DNA from: an uncultured Oscillospiraceae bacterium
GTDB taxonomy: Bacteria > Bacillota > Clostridia > Oscillospirales > Oscillospiraceae
NCBI GenBank assembly: GCA_934590325.1
Contig: CAKTOW010000003.1
Location: 62,001-126,000, forward strand
Direction: 5' to 3'
DNA: 64,000 bases
This document shows, in pieces, positions 1 through 7,378 of the stretch. The translations under genes and the position numbers were made by a program. The notes beneath the pieces are model-generated. The model did no database searches, had not been told where the DNA came from, and was given only the letters and a program-made list of their open reading frames with translations. Position 1 is the first letter of the stretch; each line of letters begins with the position of its first letter.

Positions 1-732
1 CTCGCAGTCGGCGTGGCAGATGAACATGACCTGCTCGCTGGGTTCGATGCCCAGCTCGGCGATCTTGTCGATGAGGGCCTTCAGGCTGGCCTTGCGGCCG
101 CGCACCTTGCTGACGGGGACCAGCTTGCCCTCGTCGGAGGTGTGCATGACGGGCTTGATGGACAGCATGGAGCCGAAGAACGCGGCGCCGGCACTGAGTC
201 GACCGCCCATCTTCAGATAGTTCAGGTCGTCCACGGTGAACCAGTGGTCGATGTGGAGCTTGTTGTCCTCCACCCACTGCACCAGCTCCTGGGCGGAAAG
301 GCCCTCGCGCTTCTTCTGAACGGCCAGATACAACAGCAGGCCCTGGCCCAGGGAGGCGGAGAGAGAGTCCACCACGTAGACGTTGGCGTCGGGGAACTCC
401 TCCTTCATGTCCTGGGCGGCGATGGATGCGCTCTGGTAGGTCGTGGAAAGGGCGCTGGAGAAATTGATGCTGACGATGTCCTTACCGGCGGCCAGGATGG
501 GGCGCATGGCGTCCTGAAAATCCCCCACGTTGGCGGCGGAGGTGGTGGCCAGCACACCGCTTCTGATCTTGCCGTAGAAATCCTCAAAGCTGATGGCGCT
601 GCCGTCCAGCAGGTTGGGGTAGTCCTTGCCGTCAATGTGGACGGTCAGGGGCACCACTGTCAGCTCCAGCTCCTTGGCCATGTGGTCGGTCAGGTCGCAG
701 CAGCTGTCGGTCATGATGACGTAATCGCGCAT
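1..732 (-). CDS. degV: DegV family fatty-acid-binding protein (C-terminus cut by window edge)
   Basis: The first 244 codons are present and the reading frame runs off the left edge, so the C-terminus is missing. The start MRDYVIMTDSCCDLT with the DS-C-DL signature and the later segment TTSAANVGDF (Thr/Ser fatty-acid carboxylate motif region) match the DegV/FakB fold. Members bind a fatty acid and present it to fatty acid kinase FakA for phospholipid synthesis; no FakA is in view. The ATG at 732 is preceded by AAGGAGG at 7-8 nt spacing. Whether this copy serves a kinase or another lipid-binding role cannot be told. Family assignment is firm. Confidence 0.9.
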   Translation of the reverse strand, partial: MRDYVIMTDSCCDLTDHMAKELELTVVPLTVHIDGKDYPNLLDGSAISFEDFYGKIRSGVLATTSAANVGDFQDAMRPILAAGKDIVSINFSSALSTTYQSASIAAQDMKEEFPDANVYVVDSLSASLGQGLLLYLAVQKKREGLSAQELVQWVEDNKLHIDHWFTVDDLNYLKMGGRLSAGAAFFGSMLSIKPVMHTSDEGKLVPVSKVRGRKASLKALIDKIAELGIEPSEQVMFICHADCE

Positions 733-849
733 AATGATAACCTCCTTGGGAGTGATTTTTCCCCGCTATCATACCACGGAAACCGCCGCAGGGAAAGGGC
801 AAAATTGTAAATAATACAGAATATTAGCAAAATTATACGCCTATATCGC

Positions 850-2217
850 CTATTTCCCCACGCAGAAGCGGGAGAAGATGGTGTCCAACAGGTCGTCCCG
901 CACCCGTTTGCCGTTCAGCTCGCCTAGGGCCTCCAGCGCGGCCTCGCAGTCGGTGAGCACCACGTCCGCCGTCATGCCGATGCGCAGGGCGCTGCGGGCC
1001 TCCGCCACAGCGGAGAGGGCGCGGTTGGCGGCGTCCGCCTGGCGGGCGTTGGTCAACAGCGCGCCGCCGGTGATCTCCCCCGCCGGGAACTGCGCGGCGA
1101 TGGCGTCCGTCAGCACGTCCAGCCCCGCGCCGGTGGCGGCGGAGACACTGGCCACGTTGTCAAATCGGTCCGCCAGGGCGCCGATGTCCAGCACCCGGGG
1201 CAGATCGCTCTTGTTCACCGCCACGATCAGGTGGGGCACGGTCTGGGCCAGGGCGATGGCCTCCTCGTCCTCCTCGTTCAGTTCACGGGAACCGTCCAGC
1301 ACCAGCACCGCCAGGGACGCCTGCTTCGCCGCGGCGCGGCTGCGCTCCACACCCAGTGCCTCCACGGCGTCGCCGCCCCGGCGGATGCCCGCCGTGTCGA
1401 TGAGCCGCAGCAGCACGCCGCCCAGGCTCACCTTTTCCTCCACCGTGTCCCGGGTGGTGCCCGCCACGTCGGTGACGATGGCCCGGTCATACCCCAGCAG
1501 CGCGTTCAGCAGCGACGATTTCCCGGCGTTGGGCTTTCCCAGCAGCACCGTGGGCACGCCCAGCTTCATCAACCGCCCCCGGGAGAACCCGGCCACCAGC
1601 GCCTCCAGGTTGTTCTGGGCCCGGCGCAGGGTGTCCAGCATCTGCTCCCGCTGGAGGTCCTCGATGTCCTCGTCCGGATAGTCCACCACGGCGTAGAACC
1701 GGGCGGCCATATCCATCAGCCCGTCGTAGATGCGCCCCACGCTGCGGCTGAGGGCGCCGTCCAGCTGGCACACAGCGTTGTGGGCCTGCTGGGCTGTCTC
1801 CGCGTCGATAAGGTCCACCACGGACTCCGCCTGTATCAGGTCCAGCTGTCCGTTAAGGAACGCCCGCTTGGTGAACTCCCCTCCGGCGGCCTGACGGCAC
1901 CCGGCGGCGAATAGCGCCCGCAGCCCCGCGTCCAGCACGACGGGGCTGCCGTGGCAGTGCAGCTCGGCGCAGTCCTCGCCGGTATAGCTGTGGGGCGCGG
2001 GAAACACCACGCACAGCACGTTGTCGATGACCTGCCCGGTCTCGTCCAGCAGGTCGCCCAGTACCATGGTGCGGGGACGCTGCCGCGCGGCACTTTTCCC
2101 GTTCCTGGCGCGGAACACCGCGTCCAGCGCGGCGCAGGTGCCCGCCCCGGACAGGCGCAGGATGCCGATGGCGCCGGGCTGCGCGCCGGTGGCGATGGCG
2201 GCGATGGTATCAGACAT
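850..2217 (-). CDS. mnmE: tRNA uridine-34 modification GTPase MnmE
   Basis: 455 residues, the normal family length. With MnmG, MnmE installs the carboxymethylaminomethyl group at wobble U34 of tRNAs. An N-terminal folate-binding TrmE domain (about 1-120) is followed by a helical domain that holds an inserted G domain: GKPNAGKS (227-234), DTAG (274-277) and NKSD (about 337). The C-terminus ends in CVGK, the conserved catalytic Cys motif. In many Firmicutes mnmE lies next to jag and yidC at the origin; here it is about 46 kb away, beside pnp. The Shine-Dalgarno lies in the palindrome GGAGGTACCTCC just before the ATG. Confidence 0.97.
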   Translation of the reverse strand: MSDTIAAIATGAQPGAIGILRLSGAGTCAALDAVFRARNGKSAARQRPRTMVLGDLLDETGQVIDNVLCVVFPAPHSYTGEDCAELHCHGSPVVLDAGLRALFAAGCRQAAGGEFTKRAFLNGQLDLIQAESVVDLIDAETAQQAHNAVCQLDGALSRSVGRIYDGLMDMAARFYAVVDYPDEDIEDLQREQMLDTLRRAQNNLEALVAGFSRGRLMKLGVPTVLLGKPNAGKSSLLNALLGYDRAIVTDVAGTTRDTVEEKVSLGGVLLRLIDTAGIRRGGDAVEALGVERSRAAAKQASLAVLVLDGSRELNEEDEEAIALAQTVPHLIVAVNKSDLPRVLDIGALADRFDNVASVSAATGAGLDVLTDAIAAQFPAGEITGGALLTNARQADAANRALSAVAEARSALRIGMTADVVLTDCEAALEALGELNGKRVRDDLLDTIFSRFCVGK

Positions 2218-2310
2218 AGGAGGTACCTCCCTGGTTGGTTTTTTTCAGTATACCACGCCCCGGGGCAAAAGAAAAGAGCCGCAGGCGGACGATCCGGGTC
2301 AACAAAAGAA

Positions 2311-2336
2311 ATATCCCCCGGCGAACCGGGGGATAT
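2311..2336 (-). terminator. Rho-independent terminator of pnp
   Basis: An 11-bp perfect stem (ATATCCCCCGG / CCGGGGGATAT) with a 4-nt loop lies just downstream of the pnp stop. On the minus strand it is followed by TTCTTTTGTT. It separates pnp from mnmE. Confidence 0.85.
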
Positions 2337-2356
2337 AGCAGACTTTGCTGTATACT

Positions 2357-4507
2357 TTACTTGATGGGCTCGCCGGCGGCTTCCTTGGCGGCGATCTCCT
2401 TCATGGCGTCCTTGTGGCTCAGGTTCACGCGGCCCTTCTCGTCGATCTCGGTGACCTTGACCCACATCATGTCGCCGATCTTGCAGGCGTCCTCCACCTT
2501 CTCGATGCGCTTGTCGGCCAGCTTGGAGATATGCACCAGGCCGTCCTTGCCGGGCGCCAGCTCCACGAAGGCGCCGAAAGTCATCAGACGCACCACGCGG
2601 CCGTAGTACAGCTGGCCCACCTCGGGCACGAACACGATGTCGTCGATGCACTTCTTGGCCTTCTCGCAGCTCTCCGCGTCGGGGGAGGCGATGTGGATGG
2701 TGCCGTCGTCGTCAATGTCGATCTTTGCGCCGGACTCCGCCACGATCTTCTGGATAACGGAGCCGCCCTTGCCGATAACGTCGCGGATCTTGTCCGGGTC
2801 AATGTGCATGGTGATCATCTTGGGTGCGTACTTGCTCACCTCGGCGCGCGGCTCGGCGATGCAGGGCAGCATCACCTGGTCCAGGATCTGGCAGCGTGCA
2901 TCGTGGGTGATGTCCAGCGCGTTCTTGATGATCTCCATGGTCAGGCCGTCGTTCTTCAGGTCCATCTGGATGGCGGTGATGCCCTTCTTGGTGCCGGCCA
3001 CCTTGAAGTCCATCTCACCATGGAAGTCCTCCACGCCCTGGATGTCGATAAAGGTGGTGAAGCTGCCGTCGTCGTCCTGGATCAGGCCGCAGGAGATGCC
3101 GGCCACAGGGGCCTTGATGGGCACACCAGCGTCCATCAGCGCCAGGGTGCTGCCGCAGATGGAGCCCTGAGACGTGGAACCGTTGGAGGACACCACCTCG
3201 CTCACCACGCGGATGGCGTAGGGGAACTCCTCCACCGGGGGAATGACGGGCAGCAGAGCGCGCTCAGCCAGCGCGCCGTGGCCGATCTCGCGGCGGCCGG
3301 GGCTGCGGGCAGGCTTGGCCTCGCCCACGGAGTACCCGGGGAAGTTGTAGTGGTGCATGTAGCGCTTCTCGGTCTCCTCCCAGATGGTGTCCAGCTTCTG
3401 ATTGGCGGACAGGGTATCCAGGGTCGCCACGGACAGCACCTGGGTCTGGCCGCGGGTGAACAGGCCGGAGCCGTGGACACGGGGCAGCACGCCCACCTCG
3501 GCGTCCAGAGGACGGATCTCGTTCTTCTGGCGGCCGTCCACACGGTGACCCTCCAGCAGCCACTTCTTCACGATCATCTTCTGGAACTTGTAGGTGATCT
3601 CCTCCAGATACTGATCCATGTTGGGGTACTCTTCCAGGTACTTCTCATGCCACTTCTCGATCATGGCGTTCCAGCGGGCCTCGCGGACGTTCTTGTCGTC
3701 GGTGTCCATGGCGGCCTTGGCCTCGTCCATGAAGTCCTCCGTGATCTTGTTGAACAGCTCATAGTTGAAGTCCGCGTGGGGATACTCGAACTTGGGCTTG
3801 CCGATCTCCTCCACCATCTGGTTGATGAGGGCGATCTGCTTCTGGTTCTCCTCGTGGGCGGAGCGGATGGCCTCGAACATCACGTCGTTGGGCACCTCGT
3901 TGGCACCGGCCTCGATCATGACCACCTTCTTGCCGGTGGAGACCACGGTCACGTCCAGGTCGCTGACCTTGCGCTGCTCGCTGTCGGGGTTAAAGACCAG
4001 CTTGCCGTCCACCAGGCCCACCTTCAGGGCGGCCACGGGGCCGTTCCAGGGGATGTCGGAGATGGCCAGCGCGGCGGAGGTGCCGATCAGCGCGGCGATC
4101 TCCGGGGAGCAGTCGTGGTCCACGGCCATGACGGTGCACATAACGGACACGTCGTTGCGGAAGTCGTAGGGGAACAGGGGGCGGATGGGGCGGTCGATGA
4201 CGCGGGAGGTCAGGATGCCCTTCTCGCCGGGACGGCCCTCGCGGCGGTTGAAGCTGCCGGGGATGCGGCCCACGGAGTACAGCTTCTCCTCGAAGTCCAC
4301 GGACAGGGGGAAGAAGTCGATGCCGTCGCGGGGACGGGGCGCGGCGGTGACGCAGCACAGCACGCGGGTGTCGCCGTAGCCCACCATGACGGCGGCGTTG
4401 GCCAGCTCGGCCAGCTTGCCGACCTCAAGGGTCAGGGGACGGCCGGCCAGGTCCATGGTGTACTTGTGATAGTGGGGGAACTGGCGCTTGGTGATGATCG
4501 TAGACAT
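2357..4507 (-). CDS. pnp: Polyribonucleotide nucleotidyltransferase (PNPase)
   Basis: 716 residues, full length for PNPase, the phosphorolytic 3'-5' exoribonuclease that degrades mRNA and is a degradosome partner. Two RNase PH cores occupy roughly 1-230 and 310-540. They are followed by a KH domain with the GKGG loop (VIGKGGSVIQKI) and an S1 domain (YYGRVVRLMTFGAFVEL) ending near residue 700. The gene follows rpsO, the widespread rpsO-pnp order. A long inverted repeat lies between them (separate entry) and may serve post-transcriptional control of pnp, as an RNase III hairpin does in E. coli; that last point is inference. Confidence 0.97.
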   Translation of the reverse strand: MSTIITKRQFPHYHKYTMDLAGRPLTLEVGKLAELANAAVMVGYGDTRVLCCVTAAPRPRDGIDFFPLSVDFEEKLYSVGRIPGSFNRREGRPGEKGILTSRVIDRPIRPLFPYDFRNDVSVMCTVMAVDHDCSPEIAALIGTSAALAISDIPWNGPVAALKVGLVDGKLVFNPDSEQRKVSDLDVTVVSTGKKVVMIEAGANEVPNDVMFEAIRSAHEENQKQIALINQMVEEIGKPKFEYPHADFNYELFNKITEDFMDEAKAAMDTDDKNVREARWNAMIEKWHEKYLEEYPNMDQYLEEITYKFQKMIVKKWLLEGHRVDGRQKNEIRPLDAEVGVLPRVHGSGLFTRGQTQVLSVATLDTLSANQKLDTIWEETEKRYMHHYNFPGYSVGEAKPARSPGRREIGHGALAERALLPVIPPVEEFPYAIRVVSEVVSSNGSTSQGSICGSTLALMDAGVPIKAPVAGISCGLIQDDDGSFTTFIDIQGVEDFHGEMDFKVAGTKKGITAIQMDLKNDGLTMEIIKNALDITHDARCQILDQVMLPCIAEPRAEVSKYAPKMITMHIDPDKIRDVIGKGGSVIQKIVAESGAKIDIDDDGTIHIASPDAESCEKAKKCIDDIVFVPEVGQLYYGRVVRLMTFGAFVELAPGKDGLVHISKLADKRIEKVEDACKIGDMMWVKVTEIDEKGRVNLSHKDAMKEIAAKEAAGEPIK

Positions 4508-4558
4508 GTCATTTCTCCTTTTTTGTGAAATAGCACTCCGTACCGCGACCCATCGCCG

Positions 4559-4613
4559 TTAGCACTTGAAAACGCCCCGAAGCCGCTAGTTTCGGCGCAT
4601 TTTCAACTGCTAA
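4559..4613. repeat. Long inverted repeat between rpsO and pnp
   Basis: Two 23-nt arms (4559-4581 and 4591-4613) pair with only three mismatches around a 9-nt loop. The outer end is TTAGCA...TGCTAA. In the rpsO-pnp transcript this would be a stable stem of about 23 bp. No U-run follows it on the minus strand, so it looks more like a processing or attenuation structure than a terminator. Confidence 0.8.
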
Positions 4614-4683
4614 TGGTCAATTTGCACACGGTGCAGAATGTGAAAGAAGGGTGATGCGCGCACGCACATCACCCTGTTTCAAC

Positions 4684-4950
4684 TTACTTACGCAGACCCA
4701 GCTTGGCGATCAGGGCACGATAACGCTCGATGTCCTTCTTGGCCAGGTAGTCCAGCAGACGGCGGCGCTTACCGATCATCATCTGCATACCGCGGCGGCT
4801 GTGGAAGTCATGGGGATGCACCTTCAAGTGCGCGGTCAGCTGGTTGATACGCTCGGTCAGGATAGCCACCTGCACCTCGGGGGAGCCGGTGTCGGTCTCG
4901 TGGGTACGATTGGCCTCGATGATGGAGGTCTTCTGGTCTTTCAGCATCAT
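4684..4950 (-). CDS. rpsO: 30S ribosomal protein S15
   Basis: 88 residues, matching S15 along its whole length ([23 protein letters not shown]... ending KLGLRK), including the conserved [11 protein letters not shown] segment. S15 binds 16S rRNA at a three-way junction and nucleates the 30S platform. The start is the first of two tandem ATGs (4950), with AGGTGG about 10 nt upstream; the second ATG would remove one residue. Upstream in-frame sequence belongs to the structured leader. The gene is transcribed from the promoter at 5061-5089 and continues toward pnp. Confidence 0.97.
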   Translation of the reverse strand: MMLKDQKTSIIEANRTHETDTGSPEVQVAILTERINQLTAHLKVHPHDFHSRRGMQMMIGKRRRLLDYLAKKDIERYRALIAKLGLRK

Positions 4951-5055
4951 AGTTGTGTTTCCACCTTTCTTGAAATACGCCCGCAGCCTGAGCCATGGGA
5001 GAGATGGAACGCTCCGCACCGCTAAGGCAGGGGTCATGTACGCACTGCGCGTACT
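4951..5055 (-). promoter_or_regulatory. Structured rpsO leader RNA, possible S15 autoregulatory element
   Basis: About 100 nt lie between the predicted transcription start and rpsO. Visible structure includes a perfect hairpin GTACGC-GCAGT-GCGTAC at the 5' end and the palindrome GGAGCGTTCC. S15 is known to repress its own mRNA through unrelated leader folds in several bacterial groups. That this leader is such an element is inference from position and structure only. Confidence 0.45.
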
Positions 5056-5060
5056 TTGTG

Positions 5061-5089
5061 ATGATACCACAGAAAATTTCCGTTGTAAA
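5061..5089 (-). promoter_or_regulatory. Sigma-A promoter of rpsO
   Basis: Read on the minus strand: TTTACA (5089-5084), a 17-nt spacer, then TATCAT (5066-5061). The predicted transcription start is near 5054. Confidence 0.75.
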
Positions 5090-5129
5090 GCACTTTTTCT
5101 CTTGAAAACCGGTTTTTTTGTCCGCTTTT

Positions 5130-5321
5130 TCAGGGCTTGACCTCAATGGCCGCCACGGGGCAGCTGTCCGCCGCCTCCTGCACGCCGATCTTCTGCTCGT
5201 CGGGGATGGGGTCCACCGTCACGCGGGCGGGCTCGCCGCTGTTCTGCTCGAACACCTCCGGGCACAGCCCCGCGCACAGTCCGCACTGGATGCACGCCTT
5301 CTCCACTACTATTGCCTGCAT
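5130..5321 (-). CDS. Small [4Fe-4S] ferredoxin
   Basis: 63 residues. The segment [16 protein letters not shown] followed by a distant CPVAAI near the C-terminus is the layout of single-cluster clostridial-type ferredoxins: three N-terminal Cys plus the distal Cys ligate one cluster, with the extra Cys of CxxxCP free or in a disulfide. It probably carries electrons in the cytoplasm for a partner oxidoreductase. It is the last gene of a minus-strand run that begins with the 1583-residue protein at 12130, 59 bp after the Cys-rich flavodoxin-fold protein. Its Shine-Dalgarno GGAGG is buried in a 13-bp hairpin directly before the ATG. Confidence 0.9.
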   Translation of the reverse strand: MQAIVVEKACIQCGLCAGLCPEVFEQNSGEPARVTVDPIPDEQKIGVQEAADSCPVAAIEVKP

Positions 5322-5360
5322 GGAAAATACCTCCTTAAAACTAAGATGGAAGTATTTTCC
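5322..5360 (-). promoter_or_regulatory. Hairpin sequestering the ferredoxin ribosome binding site
   Basis: GGAAAATACTTCC (5360-5348 on the minus strand) pairs with GGAGGTATTTTCC (5334-5322) across a 13-nt A/T-rich loop. The stem is 13 bp with one mismatch. The second arm contains the Shine-Dalgarno and ends against the ATG at 5321, so translation should need melting or a trans-acting factor. The structure is seen; regulation is inferred. Confidence 0.65.
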
Positions 5361-5380
5361 CCTGTACCAAGCAAAACTAT

Positions 5381-6412
5381 TCAGCTCTCCGCCATGTGCC
5401 GGGCGAAGGCCGCCGCCTGCTGCTCTATCCCCGGCAGCTTCACCAGGCTGCCCCGCTCGTTGGCGGTCTCCAGCAGGCAGAACCGGGGCGGCAGGTAGAA
5501 GGACTTATTCATGTTCAGGGCGGAGATCAGCTGCCGTGCCAGCAGGTCGCCGCCGGAGTAGCCGGACACCACCAGCCCGAACAGCCGCTTGTCGTACATC
5601 CGGGTCTGGCGGAACAGCGCCGTCAGCCGGTTGACGCAGGCGGTCAGGTTGGCCGCCAGCGCGTCGTTGTAGTTGGCGCACAGCATCACCAGCGCGTCGC
5701 AGCGCCGCACGGCGGGATAGACCTCCTCCACCATGGGCCCGCCGTAGAAGCAGCCCCCCTGCTCGCCGAAGTGGAGACAGGTGGTGTAGCTGCACCCGTT
5801 GCAGTCGGCCATGGTGCCGTTGCGCAGGCAGATCTCCTCCACCGCCACGCCCTCCGGCAGCCCGGCCTTCACCAGCTCCCACAGGGCCAGCGTGTTGGAC
5901 GTGCTGCGCTGGGAGGCGTGCAGCGCCAGCACATGGCGCACAGGCGCCGGCTTTTCCCAGCCGTCCAGCCGCCCGATCAGCTCCGCCACAGCGGCGTGGA
6001 AGGCCGTGACCTCGTCGGTGCCGCCGATCTGCGCCTGGGTGCGGAAGTTCCGCAGGGAGCCGGTGGCCTCCACCAGCGGGCGGCCGATGAAGCCGCACCC
6101 GGCCTGGTTGGCGGCAAACACCATGTCCCGCGCCACGTCCTTTGTGTAGAACTCCCCCACACCGGTGACCACGCACCCGGCGGTACAGCCCTCCAGCAGC
6201 GTGGTGCTGCGCCGCAGCCGGGACAGCATCCGGTAGTAGGCCATATTGCACCCGCCCTGGTCCAGCGCCACGGCAAACAGCAGCCTTCGGCCCTCTAGGC
6301 CCTCCAGGCCCCCGTCCGGGTCACGGATGTCGCTGCCCGCGGGCAGCATGGACTCCAGCAGCGCCCGCAGGGCGGGGCTGAACTCGTTTTCAGGCAGTAA
6401 TACGGTGAGCAT
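5381..6412 (-). CDS. Flavodoxin-fold NAD(P)H-dependent oxidoreductase-like protein with Cys cluster
   Basis: 343 residues. The C-terminal half (about 157-343) resembles NADPH-dependent FMN reductases and iron-sulfur flavoproteins. It has a beta strand plus phosphate-binding loop HASQRSTSNT (165-174) and a Cys group CNGCSYTTC...GGC (Cys204, 207, 212, 221) close to the Fe-S ligand pattern of iron-sulfur flavoproteins. A loop DALVMLCANYND follows. The N-terminal 150 residues (GVGEFYTKDVARDM, IGRPLVEATGSLRNF) match nothing I recognise. The start is 12 bp after the dehydrogenase-like gene, so they are co-transcribed. It could pass electrons between a nicotinamide cofactor and the downstream ferredoxin; that is inference. 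Confidence 0.7.
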   Translation of the reverse strand: MLTVLLPENEFSPALRALLESMLPAGSDIRDPDGGLEGLEGRRLLFAVALDQGGCNMAYYRMLSRLRRSTTLLEGCTAGCVVTGVGEFYTKDVARDMVFAANQAGCGFIGRPLVEATGSLRNFRTQAQIGGTDEVTAFHAAVAELIGRLDGWEKPAPVRHVLALHASQRSTSNTLALWELVKAGLPEGVAVEEICLRNGTMADCNGCSYTTCLHFGEQGGCFYGGPMVEEVYPAVRRCDALVMLCANYNDALAANLTACVNRLTALFRQTRMYDKRLFGLVVSGYSGGDLLARQLISALNMNKSFYLPPRFCLLETANERGSLVKLPGIEQQAAAFARHMAES

Positions 6413-6424
6413 GATACACCTCCG

Positions 6425-7345
6425 TCACTGGATGGCGTCCAGTTTCTCCCTTGTCTCGTCGATGCGCCGCTGCAGCGCATGGGGCAGCGTCAGCTGCTCC
6501 ACCTCGATGCCCGCCGCCGTCAGCCGGTTGCGGCATCCCATGAACACCAGCCCGTCGAACACCGATGAGTAGTGCCACTCCCCCCGCAGCAGCGCCAGCA
6601 GGCTCAGCGCCCCGGAACTCAGCGCCGGGGCCACGTAGGGCTTGTAGCCCAGCTTCCGCATCTCCAGATTGGCATGGGCCACCTTCTCCGTCAGCTCGCG
6701 GGACAGATCGTCGTCGTAGTGCTCGACGGAGTTGGCCAGCACCAGGTCCTCCCCGTGGGGGCCGAAGGCCCGCCCCTCGGTGAGGTAGCTTGCAAAGCGC
6801 CCGTCCTTCCGCGCGTAGTACAGCGCCCGCGCGTGCATCACGCCCAGGCCGAAGCCCCGCACCTGCGCCGGGTCAAGGCCGCTCTCCCGCAGCACGGCAC
6901 GGCACAGGGGGTCCACCGGGTCGCTGACCACGCAGAACAGGCCCTTGAAGCCCTTTTCCCCCGCCATCCGGGCGTATACGGCCGCCAGTTCCCGGTTCAG
7001 GGCATACTGCGCCATGCGCACGTCCCCCTGGGTCACAGAGGTGTCCGGCACCATCCGGGAAGCGCAGAACAGGAACACATCCCCGTCGAACAGCTGCTCC
7101 GGCGTGACGATGTCCACCGGGGGCAGCGCCGCCCCGTCCGGGGACTGTATCTGGTTCAACTCAAACTCCCAGCGCTCCGCCGCGCCGGGCCGCACATCGC
7201 ATATCCCGATGGAGCCTATCACATCGCCGCCCATGAGCCGCAGGCCCATCAGCAGCGTGCTGCCCACATCGCCCAGCGCCAGCAGCGTCACCCGGCATTT
7301 CTCCGGGATACGGGGCAGACCGGCAGTATGGGTAAGATCGTTCAT
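6425..7345 (-). CDS. Lactate/malate dehydrogenase-family-like protein
   Basis: 306 residues with the LDH/MDH order of motifs. The Rossmann loop is LALGDVGSTLLMG (22-34) with Asp50 at the second strand end. SDPVDPL (141-147) stands where SNPVD sits in the family. R173 lies in HARALYYA, and GPHGED (195-200) carries the expected catalytic His197. The mobile substrate loop, usually ending PGxxRxDL, reads VPDTSVTQGD here and lacks the expected Arg, so the substrate is unlikely to be lactate or malate by simple homology. It lies 33 bp downstream of the giant NadD-like protein and 12 bp upstream of the flavodoxin-fold gene, in one operon. Confidence 0.7.
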   Translation of the reverse strand: MNDLTHTAGLPRIPEKCRVTLLALGDVGSTLLMGLRLMGGDVIGSIGICDVRPGAAERWEFELNQIQSPDGAALPPVDIVTPEQLFDGDVFLFCASRMVPDTSVTQGDVRMAQYALNRELAAVYARMAGEKGFKGLFCVVSDPVDPLCRAVLRESGLDPAQVRGFGLGVMHARALYYARKDGRFASYLTEGRAFGPHGEDLVLANSVEHYDDDLSRELTEKVAHANLEMRKLGYKPYVAPALSSGALSLLALLRGEWHYSSVFDGLVFMGCRNRLTAAGIEVEQLTLPHALQRRIDETREKLDAIQ

Positions 7346-7378
7346 TTCCGTGCCTCCATTCCATGGTTCTGTGTTTTC

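Noticed and set aside
2217..2240. Regulatory hairpin at the mnmE ribosome site
   Set aside because: GGAGGTACCTCC is a perfect palindrome but has no loop bases, so it cannot fold well on itself.
5000..5060. Possible third copy of the dispersed hairpin repeat in the rpsO leader
   Set aside because: Only GTACTTTGTG and a GTACGC stem are shared. The arms do not align with the two clear copies, and the region is explained as an rpsO leader.
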